Shown piece by piece: positions 1 to 10,280 of a DNA stretch of 64,000 nt. Source of the stretch: Cinnamomum chago. Its lineage: Eukaryota > Streptophyta > Magnoliopsida > Laurales > Lauraceae. Position numbers and translations under genes: made by a program. The DNA lies in NCBI GenBank assembly GCA_038049695.1, contig CP142454.1, forward strand, positions 17,988,501 through 18,052,500, read 5' to 3'. Numbering within the stretch: position 1 is the stretch's first letter; each line of letters opens with the position of its first letter. The notes below the pieces were generated by a model. That model made no database searches, had not been told where the DNA came from, and was given only the letters and a program-made list of their open reading frames with translations.

Positions 1-297
1 TTTCCTTCTTAGCTGATGGGGGTCTTCGATAAGTATCAAGACAAGAGTATGATTAAACTCTAATTAAGTATTGCATGCCCACAATAGTGAAAATGTAAAA
101 ACCACATCATGTTTGAATGTAGACAAATAACTATAAATATAATGTAACTATGTATTATCAAAATATATATAATATGTAACTATGAGAAGGTGTTTGCTTG
201 ATCAATAAAAAAGAGCAGTGTTAATAAAAGAAAGTTAGCCTCGTACAAGATAAAGTTAATCACTATTTTTTTTCCCATATATACATGGGAAGGTAGT

Positions 298-437
298 CTA
301 CTCAAATGGAAAAAACGCCCACACAAGTGGGAAGAAAGCCCGCACAAGTGGAAAGAGGTGATGTACTCGGAATTCGAGCATCAGGCACTCATGTACGAAC
401 TGACGCTCATCACCACTCGGATAATGAGTCATTCTTA
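298..437 (-). mobile_element. SINE-like remnant, family B
   Basis: Read on the minus strand, this stretch is alignable over most of its length with 35384-35530 on the plus strand. Shared blocks include the ATCCGAGTGGT head and the repeated 'cacttgtg' segments of the body. The head resembles a tRNA A box, but the B-box-like part is poor in this copy. The two copies look like a dispersed short interspersed element. I see no clear target duplication. The family name is my own label. Confidence 0.45.
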
Positions 438-596
438 AGTTAATAACTATTGATGTTGCTAAATCCTCATCTTTACTTTCTTATGTTTTCTTTTCCTTTT
501 ATGTCATCACTTAATCGTTTCCCCAAAAGCCGCCTCTAAATTAAAAATTATCAACTGGAGATCACTCTAGCTTGAGGCACTAGCTAATACTTAAAG

Positions 597-751
597 GGGG
601 AGGTTTCAAGTGCATCCATCCCTCACCATAGGGTGAGGGACACTTCCATAATTGGGCATTTTCAAGTACAAAAGTTACTTTCCAAGTACATACAAAAATG
701 GGAAGTGTCTCTCACCCTATGGTGAGGGATAGATGCACTTGAAACTTTCCC
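597..751. mobile_element. Mutator-like MITE with 9-bp target duplication
   Basis: A 155-bp element whose two ends are long inverted repeats. The left end GGGGAGGTTTCAAGTGCATC pairs with the complement of the right end GGGAAAGTTTCAAGTGCATC, and pairing continues through a CCCTCACC(A)TA(T)GGTGAGG block. It is flanked by TACTTAAAG at 588-596 and again at 752-760, a perfect 9-bp direct repeat. A 9-bp duplication with long terminal inverted repeats is typical of Mutator-like elements. It has no coding capacity, so it is non-autonomous. Confidence 0.8.
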
Positions 752-796
752 TACTTAAAGAGTCTCAACAATGGCATTGGTTATGTGGCCTTTGTC

Positions 797-975
797 CAAC
801 TTTTTTTTTTTTTTTTTTTTTCTGTAGGCAACATAATTTTTATTAAAGAAGATAAAGCAACATACAAAGACAAAACAAAAAAAAAAAAGAGTACAAGAGC
901 GTTTGTACCACTCTCCCGTCCTTTCACAGAACCGCTCCCACTCAAGGAGTGGACCTCTGAACGCCTTGCTTAGCT
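797..975 (-). mobile_element. L1-type LINE 3' end fragment
   Basis: On the minus strand this reads as a 3' untranslated tail: a region ending in an AATAAA-like signal followed by about 21 A residues (the T run at 801-821 on the plus strand). The preceding block, with GGAGCGGTTC and 'cttgtactc' followed by T-rich sequence, resembles plant L1 3' ends. It is heavily 5'-truncated, with no reverse transcriptase left and no certain target duplication. Confidence 0.5.
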
Positions 976-2226
976 AACCACTTACAAATGGATAGATTTC
1001 AACCCTTGGCCTAGCATCAACTGTTATTGAGACATGATGGGACTCATGAGTTATGATGATATTTTAACCTTCCTATCCTTTTCTCTCTCTTTTACTAGAA
1101 AAAAAAATCTCCTCCCTCTCCCTTCCTGTCGCCCCTTCTCTTTTCCTAGACTCTTTTCATCTTCTTCATCCCTCTGTTCTTTTTTATCATTATCAAAGTT
1201 TTGTATCAATTATGTCGGGTCCGGTATATGAATTTGATTTTTTCATTCCAATTTATTTAAGTTAAACCCTCATGCACTTCTTTAAATCTATTTTTACTAA
1301 CTTCATCCATGTCTTTTTTGGGCTATTTCTTTTCTTTGATGGGCCATCAATCTGCATAGTTAAATTTTTCCTACGTTCACGTTGATTTATCTCATTTTCT
1401 CCCATATTGATGCTAACATCCCCTTTTCTATTTATTTTCTTAAATTATTTTACTTAAAAAAGAAATGTTCACTCAAAAAGATAGTCATTTTGGTAAGTCC
1501 CAGGAGAATGCAAATTTTTAATTTGCAAGTTTTGTTTCCAACAGTTCATACCCTAATCTGAAATCCTCAACCAAGAAAAACCTTTTCACCCATTGTTATT
1601 TCCTATTTGGACAAGAGTCTTTTCTATTTAGAAACTTTTAGCTTTTGATAAAAGAATCTACCCAAGATTGACTGACGGAAACATACAAATTTTTTTGAGA
1701 AAAGTCACAAGAAGATTTTTGAATTTGCCCCTTTATAATTGATGTTCAACCACTGTGGCCTTTTCCAATTAACCCATCAAATTGAGGGGACATAATCTCG
1801 AAAGATACTAATGGTTTAATGGGTTTTCAAAAACTTTGGGTAACCATAGCCCCTGCTTGCCCCCCTTTTCACAATAACAAATCTCTCTATTTATTTAGTG
1901 CTTAGGAAGGGGTTGGGGTTTATTGGATTATGTACCTCCAATAGTTATATATTATTAAGATTTCTAGAAGATCTAAAACAAGTACAAACGAGGTGAGAAT
2001 CCTTTCTTTTTTGTTCCATAGCATAGCAAGGCAGTGATAGGATTCATGATAAAAATCAATGGATTATTAAAACTAATTGATTGAAACATACCTCCTCTGT
2101 GTGGCCCCAAAATTGTGGGTCCCAGCATTGATGGCCATAGCCTAGAAAGCACCTCAATCAGGTGCCATCATATAAACTGTTTCGAAGAAAAATCATCAAA
2201 AAACTTAGATTCATGGGGAGAAAGTT
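976..2226. other. Intergenic, no gene recognised
   Basis: AT-rich sequence with T-rich runs. A short open frame at 1034-1231 is low-complexity Ser/Leu/Phe sequence and is not supported as a gene. No splice-consistent coding or known repeat was recognised. Confidence 0.5.
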
Positions 2227-2400
2227 CTTTTTTTTTTTTTTTCCTATCGGAGGGGTTTCCAACCCTTTGGGCTAATCCCTCCAGGTCCAGAGGAAAGCCA
2301 GGTAAACTCCCCTAGGCCTAGTGTAGTAGTGCAGTTTCAAACCTACAATATTCAGGTGCAAACCGTGATCCTATGCCAACTGAGCTACCCCTTAAGGTTT
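2227..2400 (-). mobile_element. tRNA-derived SINE, family A, with poly(A) tail
   Basis: On the minus strand the element begins with a tRNA-like head: an A box reading TAGCTCAGTTGG, then a B box reading AGGTTTGAAACTGC about 35 bases on. A non-tRNA body follows, and it ends in about 15-18 A residues (T run at 2228-2242 on the plus strand). An imperfect 9-bp pair, AGAAAGTTC before the T run and AGAAAATTC just after 2400, is a plausible target duplication. A truncated second copy lies at 9356-9427. Confidence 0.75.
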
Positions 2401-4057
2401 AGAAAATTCATTTAATTGGTGGGTCAATAATTGAATGGCATGAATTGAGTTTATTTTTGAATGAAAGAGAGATCTGGCATTGTTGCTCAAACGATGCCAA
2501 AGGGATATGAAATTGCTAATGACCTGAGGGATCTTAAACTAAAGAAAAGGGTCCTATTTTTGGATCATACAGCTAGTCAAATCCAACAGGTATAGAAATA
2601 TTAGTTTCGGATAATCTGGATTGACACCACCAAGACTGTGATTTGAATTCAACCATTAAAGGCTCCTACAGATTGGATTATTCATTGCACCCAATTTGTG
2701 GTTAGTGGGTCTTGGGTCACCTCATGTCATCAATCACGGCACACTAAGGGTATTGTGAGATAAATATAATTCATACTTGTTATGGTTCACATAGATTTGA
2801 AAATTCTCTTTTTAATTTCAAATTTGAGCAATATTTCAGTTCTAAGATTTACAGCCATTCATATGATGTCCCCATTCAAATCACAATCAACTTTTTATGT
2901 GGATGTTGGATTATGAAAACTTGGGTCGCAACACAAGTGAGTGAAGATCCCAGCTCATGCCCAAGAGAGTCAAGATCCCAACTCATTGGCAATATAAATG
3001 ATAGGCCAAATTTATGTAAATTGCTTGATAGTGTTACCCATAGAGAATCCACATATGCTTTGGATTGCTAAGATCCTGATTGTAGTTGGGTAGTTTGGTC
3101 CAATACATATAACCCATGTCCAATCTGGATCCTGAGGCGAATCCTTCTACTTATAAAAGCCATATTTTGGTACTGAGCCAGGGGTATGGGACTATTAGAG
3201 ACCAAAGCACGGTAAAAAAAGAAATCCGGCTATGGGAAAAAAGCCTGATTCCAGATCGAATCATGGACAGTTAGGTGAGAAACTGACAAAAGGATACCCA
3301 ATCATCTGGGTGACCCCTTGATCTCTACTTTAAGGTGCCTCCATTTCTCCAATGTCTCCTACCCGAATAACTCCTCAAGTAGGTATACAGATGAATGGGC
3401 CACACAAATTATCAAGGGGGACTAGGGCTAAGCCGCTATTATGCTTTGAATCTGGGCTGTTTGGCCCACTTGGGCGCATCTATGAACAATTCAAGCCCCC
3501 TCTCTCCCCTACAAATGAATTGACAGTCAATGGATGCTCATCTGACTTCATATGACATCAATGGACCGATGAAGCAAAAACCAGAGCAAAGCAGCAGCTT
3601 CCTGAGTGTTACTAACGTGAGGCCTTTAAATCGAGGGATAGGATCATCAGATGAACCCACTTTTTGCACACCCATCAGCCATATTAACACCTTTCCAGCC
3701 CTTTCACCTAAAATAACCATGCATTCAAGTGGGACCCACAAGCTGTATCACCATTCTAGATGATAATTCATAGGTCAGATATTGATTGCCTGATTTACCT
3801 AATTAAAAATAGCATCTGGATCATGAAAAATAAGAAATTCAACTTCAATTAAGCTTACCACCAAAGAGAGAGATTGCATTTTGATCAGTACAACATGTTT
3901 GGAATCTGAATTACTAGAAATCTCAATTGAAGAAAAACATAAATACTACGTACACAAAATATTATGTACACAATCTCCATGACAAGAATTTAAAACAAGA
4001 AAAGAAACCTAATGACAAAGAGAAGACTAATGGTAGGGAAAAAAAAATCTAATCTAA
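2401..4057. other. Intergenic, no gene recognised
   Basis: Downstream (3') side of the zinc-finger gene. Short frames near 3352-3763 occur on both strands, and none resembles a known protein. The last ~100 bases before 4058 are likely the 3' untranslated region of the zinc-finger gene, because they directly follow its stop codon on the minus strand. Confidence 0.45.
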
Positions 4058-4852
4058 TCAAAGCTTAAGTGACAAATCAAGGTTTTGCAACCCCTGTTCA
4101 TGTGAACTTCCATGACCACTAGAACACCAATGCATAGACACATCTGATCCCGATGAACCAAATGTCTTGCCACCATAACCACCCTCAAACCTAGCAGCTC
4201 CACCCCTGGTCACCTGCGGAGTCGATATCGCCGGAGATCTAGAACCACTACTCTCAGCACCAACATAATTACCCATCATCAGCTTGCTAATCGCAGGTTG
4301 TCGGTCCATGGGCGGCGGGCGCAGCCATCGCCCATAAGCGAGCCCATGGCCCAAATAAGATGGCAAATAGGGCTTATGAATCATTGAGTGAACCTGAAGC
4401 CCAAGTGTCCTATTGAACATTGGGCCATGAAGTGGTAAAGATGACATTCTAGGATGTTGATGATGATGATACTGGTTGTGCTCATGAGAATGGTGGTGCC
4501 CCAAGGCCATGCCCCCTCCACCACCTCGCCCTCTCTTCGCCAGTGTTCGTTCTCTCTTATGTGCATTTTGGTGGCCACCGAGGGCCTGAGAACTGTAGAA
4601 TTTCCTCTGGCAATAGTTGCAAGAGAAAACCCGGGGCTCCGCTTCAGGACCGGGCGCCTCCTCCGGCAATAGTCTAGAGGCACCTCCATTCAAACAATCC
4701 AATAGATTGAGCTCAAACGTCGAACCCCGGTTCGAAAGACCAAGATCTAACAGAAGACCTGAGTTGAGTCCTTCCTTCCTCCCCTCTTCCTCTGTAGCCA
4801 AGAGACTTGAAGTATCCAAGGCAGATGATGCCACTTTGATATGTGCTTCCAT
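4058..4852 (-). CDS. C2H2 zinc-finger repressor (ZFP4/ZFP7-like, EAR motif)
   Basis: Intact single-exon gene of 264 residues encoding a plant one-finger Cys2-His2 transcription factor, expected in the nucleus. The finger lies at about residues 78-98 (C78, C81, H94, H98) and carries the plant-specific QALGGH at 89-94, which contacts DNA. The carboxyl end is LDLSLKL (258-264), an EAR motif that recruits TOPLESS-type corepressors; LLLDLGLS near 33-40 and FELNLL near 46-51 are further Leu-rich patches. A basic Arg/Gly stretch follows the finger and a His-rich run lies at ~119-133. Length and layout match the Arabidopsis ZFP1/3/4/7 group, whose members act in trichome, hormone and light responses. 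The start at 4852 is the first ATG before the conserved region. The family call is firm; the exact orthologue is not. Confidence 0.9.
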   Translation of the reverse strand: MEAHIKVASSALDTSSLLATEEEGRKEGLNSGLLLDLGLSNRGSTFELNLLDCLNGGASRLLPEEAPGPEAEPRVFSCNYCQRKFYSSQALGGHQNAHKRERTLAKRGRGGGGGMALGHHHSHEHNQYHHHQHPRMSSLPLHGPMFNRTLGLQVHSMIHKPYLPSYLGHGLAYGRWLRPPPMDRQPAISKLMMGNYVGAESSGSRSPAISTPQVTRGGAARFEGGYGGKTFGSSGSDVSMHWCSSGHGSSHEQGLQNLDLSLKL

Positions 4853-7046
4853 GGTAAGATGAGACTATGATTGTGAGGCTTTGAGCTAGATATAAATAAA
4901 CAATGAAAACTAGACTAGTAGATTTTGAAAGCAAGGAAGATACATGGATTCATTGATAAGGATTAAATGCTATTGTTCTAAGTATAGAAGCTGAAGATAT
5001 AACATATCTAGTTTTATTAGTCACATGGACTCCAATAATAGTAAGTTGGACAGCTATGGATAGAGGAAGAGATGGATATGGAAGAGAATCTTAGGAAGAA
5101 CTTACAAGGGCGTGTGCCAAGCTTTTCTGGGTCTTCCTTATCTAGAATGTTTAACGCCTGAGGAAGGCCTATATCTATCAAATATTTAGTACTATTAATG
5201 CATAGATACGGACCATAGTCTCTCACTCTCTTGTCTCCAAACCACTTGCTCTTTCTAGCTTTTACATGCCATAAAAATGCATGCACACAAGTCTGTCTTT
5301 CTACTTTTGTCACCCAAGATTCCTGTCTTTCGGATCTCACCAAAGTAATTGAGTTTGATTTTTACTAGATTTTGAGAAACCAAACCAGGAAATATAGGAA
5401 CATTGCTTTGTTTGGTTGGGTTGGGACCGAGACCCCATATGAAAAAAGGTGTGTTTTTGGTAATTTTTGTCATTCAATGGGGTTTAGTCCTGATCCTATG
5501 AGGATTTCCCCTATGGGGATTGTGAGTGGACCAATTATGGTCCGTCATGTCGCCACAGACAGCCTGCCACACATCCACGGACATTCTGGGCAGCAGCTGC
5601 CAACAGTGACGTGGTCGACCATGATTGGTCCACTCAAGGTCACTGTGGGGAAATCCATTTGTTGGGTTGGGACAAAGACCCCATATGAAAAAATGTGTGC
5701 TTTTGGTAATATTTGTCATTCCCTGATTCTTATGATTTTGATTGATTTGGATAAAAATGATGCGTGCAGCTTGTAATGACCGTGCAATATGCACTGATAC
5801 ATGATTGAGAGAAAAGGAGAAAGTTTGTTTATAAGAAATGATGGGGTTGAGTTCGAATCATATAAGGATTTCCCCTACGGTGATCTTGAGTGGACCAATT
5901 ATGATCCGCCGTGTCACCACGGACAGCCTGTCATACATCCAAGGACATCCAGGGTAGGAGCTGCCAATCGTGACATGGTGGACCATGATTGGTCCACTCA
6001 TGATCACCGTGGGGGAAATCCTCTGATTAGGTTAGGACTGAGACCTCATATGAAAAAAGGTGTGTTTTTTGTAATATTTATCATTCCTTGATTCTTATGG
6101 TTCTGATTGATCTGGATCAAAATGACACGTGCAGCTTGTAATGACTGTGCAATATCCAGTCAGTGCAATATCCAGTCAGTTGTACATATTAAGAACAACT
6201 GATACATGATTGATAAAAAAGGAGAAAGTTTGTTTATAAGAAATGATGGGGTTGAGTTCGGATCCTATGAGGATTTTCCCTACGGTGATCTTGAATGGAC
6301 CAATCATGGTCAGTCATGTCACCACGAACAGCATGTCATACATCCATGGACATTTAAGGTAGGAGCTACCACCGGTGACGTGGTGGACCATTATTGGTCC
6401 ACTCACGATCACTGTGGGGAAAATCCTCTTGTTGGGTTGGGACTAAGACCCCATATGAAAAAAGGTGTGTTTTTGGTAATATTTGTCATTCCTTGATTCT
6501 TATGGTTCTAATTGATCGGGATAAAAATGACACGTGCAGCTTGTAATGAACGTGCAATATGCAGTCAATTGTACATATTAAGAACAATTGATACATGATT
6601 GATAAAAAAGGAGAAAGTTTGTTTATAAAAAATGATGGGGTTGAGTTTGAATCATATGAGGATTTCCCCTACGGTGATCTTGAGTGGACCAATTATGATC
6701 CGCTGTGTCACCACGGACAGCCTGTCATACATCCAAGGACATCCAGGGCAGGAGCTACCAATCGTGACATGGTGGACCATGATTGGTCCACTCATGATCA
6801 TCGTGGGGGAAATCCTCTGATTGGGTTAGGACTGAGACCTCATATGAAAAAAGGTGTGTTTTTTGTAATATTTATCATTCCTTGATTCTTATGGTTCTGA
6901 TTGATCTGGATGAAAATGACACGTGCAACTTGTAATGACTGTGCAATATCCAGTCAGTTGTACATATTAAGAACAACTGATACATGATTGATAAAAAAAG
7001 GAGAAAGTTTGTTTATAAGAAATGATGGGGTTGAGTTCGGATCCTA

Positions 7047-7207
7047 TGGGGATTTCCCCTACGGTGATCTTGAATGGACCAATCATGGTCAGTCATGTCA
7101 CCACGGACAGCATGTCATACATCCATGGACATCTAGGGCAGGAGCTGCCACCAGTGACGTGGTGGACCATGATTGGTCCACTCACGATCACCGTGGGGGA
7201 AATCCTC
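7047..7207. mobile_element. MITE-like fold-back element (representative unit)
   Basis: One of the eight fold-back blocks in the array. The left arm reads inward as GGATTTCCCCTACGGTGATC then TGGACCAATCATGGTC. The right arm is its reverse complement with few mismatches, ending CGTGGGGGAAATCCTC. Arms are about 45-50 bp around a ~60-base loop. It has no coding capacity. Size and structure are those of a miniature inverted-repeat transposable element, but no target duplication can be read inside a tandem array. Confidence 0.65.
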
Positions 7208-8217
7208 TGGTTGGGTTGGGACTGAGACCCCATATGAAAAAAGGTGTGTTTTTTGTAATATTTGTCATTCCCTGATTCTTATGGTTCTGATTGATCTGAA
7301 TAAAAATGACACGTGCAGCTTGTAATGACCGTGCAATATGCAGTCAATTGTACATATTAAGAACAATTGATACATGATTGATAAAAAAGGAGAAAGTTTG
7401 TTTATAAAGAAATGATGGGGTTGAGTTCGAATCATATGAGGATTTCCCCTATGGTGATTTTGAGTGGACCAATCATAGTCCGCCATGTCACCACGGACAG
7501 CCTGTCATACATCCAAGGACATCAAGGGCAGGAGCTACCAATCGTGACATGGTGGACCATGATTGATCCACTCATGGTCACCGTGGGGGAAATCCTCTGA
7601 TTGGATTAGGACTGAGACCTCATATGAAAAAAGGTGTGTTTTTTGTAATATTTATCATTCCTTGATTCTTATGGTTCTGATTGATCTGGATGAAAATGAC
7701 ACCTGCAGCTTGTAATGACTGTGCAATATCCAGTCAGTTGTACATATTAAGAACAATTGATACATGATTGATAAAAAAGGAGAAAGTTTGTTTATAAGAA
7801 ATGATGGGGTTGAGTTCGGATCCTATGAGGATTTCCCCTATGGTAATTTTGAGTGAACCAATCATGGTCTGTCATGTCACCACGGACAGCCTGTCATACA
7901 TCCACAGACATCCAGGGCAGGAGCTGCCAACAGTAACGTGGTGGACCATGATTGGTCCACTCACGATTACTGTAGGGGAAATCCTCTTGCTGGGTTGGGA
8001 CTGAGACCCCATATAAAAAAACGTTGTGTTTTTTATAGTATTTGTCATTCCTTGATTCTTATGGTTTTGATTGATCGAGATAAAAATGACACGTGCGCTT
8101 GTAATGACCGTGCAATATGCAGTCAGTTGTACATATTAAGAACAATTGATACATGATTGATAAAAAAAAAGGAGAAAGTTTGTTTATAAGAAATGATGGA
8201 GTTGAGCCTGGATCCGA

Positions 8218-8382
8218 TGAGGATTTTTCCTACTTAGGATTGTGAGTGGACCAATCATGGTCCGCCATATCACCACCGACAGTCGGTCATACATCCACGG
8301 ACATCCAGGGCAGGAGCTGCCAACGGGGACGTGGTGGACCATGATTGGTCCACTCACGGTCACCTTAGGGGAAATCCTCAAA
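8218..8382. mobile_element. Terminal fold-back unit of the array
   Basis: The last fold-back block, at the array edge. Its arms diverge from the others (TTAGGATTGTGAGTGGACC on the left, GGTCACCTTAGGGGAAATCC on the right) and no spacer follows. This may be closest to the founding insertion. TGA is found just before the left arm and again a few bases after the right arm, too weak to call a target duplication. Confidence 0.5.
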
Positions 8383-8384
8383 TG

Positions 8385-9355
8385 ATCCCGATTTTCCATT
8401 TTATGAAAGTCGGTTCATCCACCACGATATGGAGTTTTAACTTCGATTTCAGCAATATTGGACGTTGGATTTGGCAATCATGATATGAATGCTTTCCATA
8501 ATTGCTTTAATCAAATTGTAAATGTTTCTCATAATTGAGCGAGATCTTTGGAATCTATCAGATTAGGGATGATGACACTATAAAACGGATGATTTGGATG
8601 TTTAAGGAAAGTCACATTCAAACTTTAAAAAAGAGACAATCATGTAGAATGGATTCAATTTCAAGTAACCAAATCAAACCAAAGATCCCTAGATGTGTGA
8701 TGAGTATAATCCATATATTTATCATTACCTTTTCAAAGTTCAAACACCCACTCGCTGGATCATTATCAGATGAGCTGGAAGGAATCAGGTTGAGGTGGTG
8801 GTTTGCGGGTTGAGGCCCGACCTGTATCTATCCATACTTTAAATTGGTTAAATCATAAATACCCGCAAGCGAAACCCGACACCAGTAAATTCGATCAGAC
8901 CGACCCACTTACAAATGTAGTTTTGACAAAAGGCCCATGTATTTTAATACAACCTTGAAAGGACCCACAGGTTTATATTTTTATCAAACAACTGTTAGTT
9001 TTATGAACAAATGATAGAATCACTCTCTGTTTGCAAATCATATTAAATCAACTTCAAGCTACACGGGGACCATCTAGATGCATGGTGACAAAGGGAGGCA
9101 TGGCGATGGAAAGGCATGGATGCGAAGTAAGGAGACAAGTAATATCAATCCGATCAAATGATCCAGCCCTTAAGTTTAGGTCCTCAAATTAAATTATAAT
9201 GGTTTGTGATAAAATTGAAAGGTGAGTCATGTTCAAATAGCATGAAATGGGATCACCAGTTGAATTGATCAAAGGTGGGGAGCCCATATGAAAGCAAAAA
9301 AGAAAGATTTTGTGAGAAGTGACGTTTTAGAGAAAATCATCATTTAACTCCGATT
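8385..9355. other. Intergenic, no gene recognised
   Basis: AT-rich sequence. Around 8790-8935 is a short patch with complementary runs (GCGGGTTGAGGCCCGACC, ACCCGCAAGCGAAACCCGAC) of the type found in decayed hAT-like elements, but no ends could be defined. A 92-codon open frame at 8535-8813 shows no recognisable domain. Confidence 0.4.
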
Positions 9356-9427
9356 GGTAGCTTAGTTGGTCTAGGACCACGGTTTGCACCCGAAGATTGT
9401 AGGTTTGAAACTGTACTACCACACTCG
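9356..9427 (+). mobile_element. Truncated tRNA-derived SINE, family A
   Basis: Contains TAGCTTAGTTGG (A box), 'ccacggtttgcaccc' and AGGTTTGAAACTGT (B box), matching the head of the SINE at 2227-2400 in opposite orientation. The body and poly(A) tail are missing or unrecognisable. Confidence 0.6.
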
Positions 9428-10280
9428 GGTTGAAAACCAAATATAAAGGATTTGATTGGAAAACTACAATGGTTCCCACGTGACAATGAAAGGCATGTTT
9501 CTTATTCCTCTAAAGAGGAGACAACACACCTGCCAGATGGAAGCATACACAAACATAGGAGTCCCATGGTGATGTTCCCACGTGGCACTTGACCATGCCA
9601 TTTGTCGCATGTGTCAACGACGACATTTGGCCAACGAGTAGGTGGGCACCATGACATGGACAATCCCCCTTTGTTGCTCCCCTAGTGCTCTCCTACTTTT
9701 ACAAGCTGCCCTCTTCTGAATTATTAGCTTAACAGGGAGACAATTGACACCTGATCAAGTTGGTACATATATACCTAGTGTAGTGTGTAGACATTGAGAT
9801 GAGATGAGTCATTGTTTTCCCTTTGATTGTTGCCTCCAAACCAAGGCTCACCAAACACTCTTCTCATCTTTATCTATACTCATCTGCTTTGAGGAAGAGA
9901 ATCCCATGTTTTGTCTAAACAGGGGATCCCTGGTTGGACGAATCAAGGGCCGCCACATGCGAGGGCAGAAGGGGGGCGGAGGAAAGATAAAAGCACTGTT
10001 TGGACGATACAGGGGATCAGGGGATCCGGATCCCCTGCTTTGACCTCTACATCTATAGGGAGAGTGAATGATATATAGGTTGTATATATGTTGCTTTTTT
10101 ATATATGTTATTTATTAAAGGCTCGTAACAAGGATAAAAGTAAATATGTAAGTGTAGATTAAATAAGAAAAATATTGAATGTTATTATTGTTTTAAGAAA
10201 TGACTCGTAAGAAAGAACCGTCATAAACTTAAAGGGAAAGAGTTGAATAATAACCCCTCCGATAGATTCGATCATTGTTG
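9428..10280. other. Intergenic with an 18-bp perfect palindrome
   Basis: No gene recognised. AGGGGATCCGGATCCCCT near 10019-10036 is a perfect palindrome, with related AGGGGATCC pieces nearby. It may be a piece of a decayed transposon end, but no partner terminus could be matched. Confidence 0.4.

Larger units (their letters stand above)
5381..8384. repeat. Tandem array of ~390-bp units, dimeric higher-order organisation
   Basis: Eight units plus a partial leading piece. The marker AGGATTT(C/T) starts near 5501, 5865, 6270, 6659, 7049, 7439, 7828 and 8220, giving spacings of 364, 405, 389, 390, 390, 389 and 392. Each unit is a ~161-bp fold-back (inverted repeat) block followed by a ~229-bp spacer. 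From 5865 on, the units alternate between two subtypes. Subtype A has 'aatcatatgag', 'cctgtcatacatccaagg', 'aatcgtgacatgg' and 'tttatcattcc'; subtype B has 'gatcctatg(a/g)g', 'catccatgg' or a close variant, '(a)gt(g/a)acgtgg' and 'tttgtcattcc'. The order A-B-A-B-A-B implies a ~779-bp dimer as the unit of later amplification. The array ends exactly at the outer edge of a fold-back block. Confidence 0.9.

Noticed and set aside
3530-3763. Overlapping frames on both strands (77 and 67 codons)
   Set aside because: No domain similarity and no splice context; likely chance.
5381-8384. CRISPR-like or protein-repeat array
   Set aside because: Units are ~390 bp, with no short repeat/spacer pattern, in a plant nuclear context. 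The structure is a fold-back satellite.
10019-10036. 18-bp palindrome as a transposon end
   Set aside because: No inverted partner or target duplication could be found at either side.
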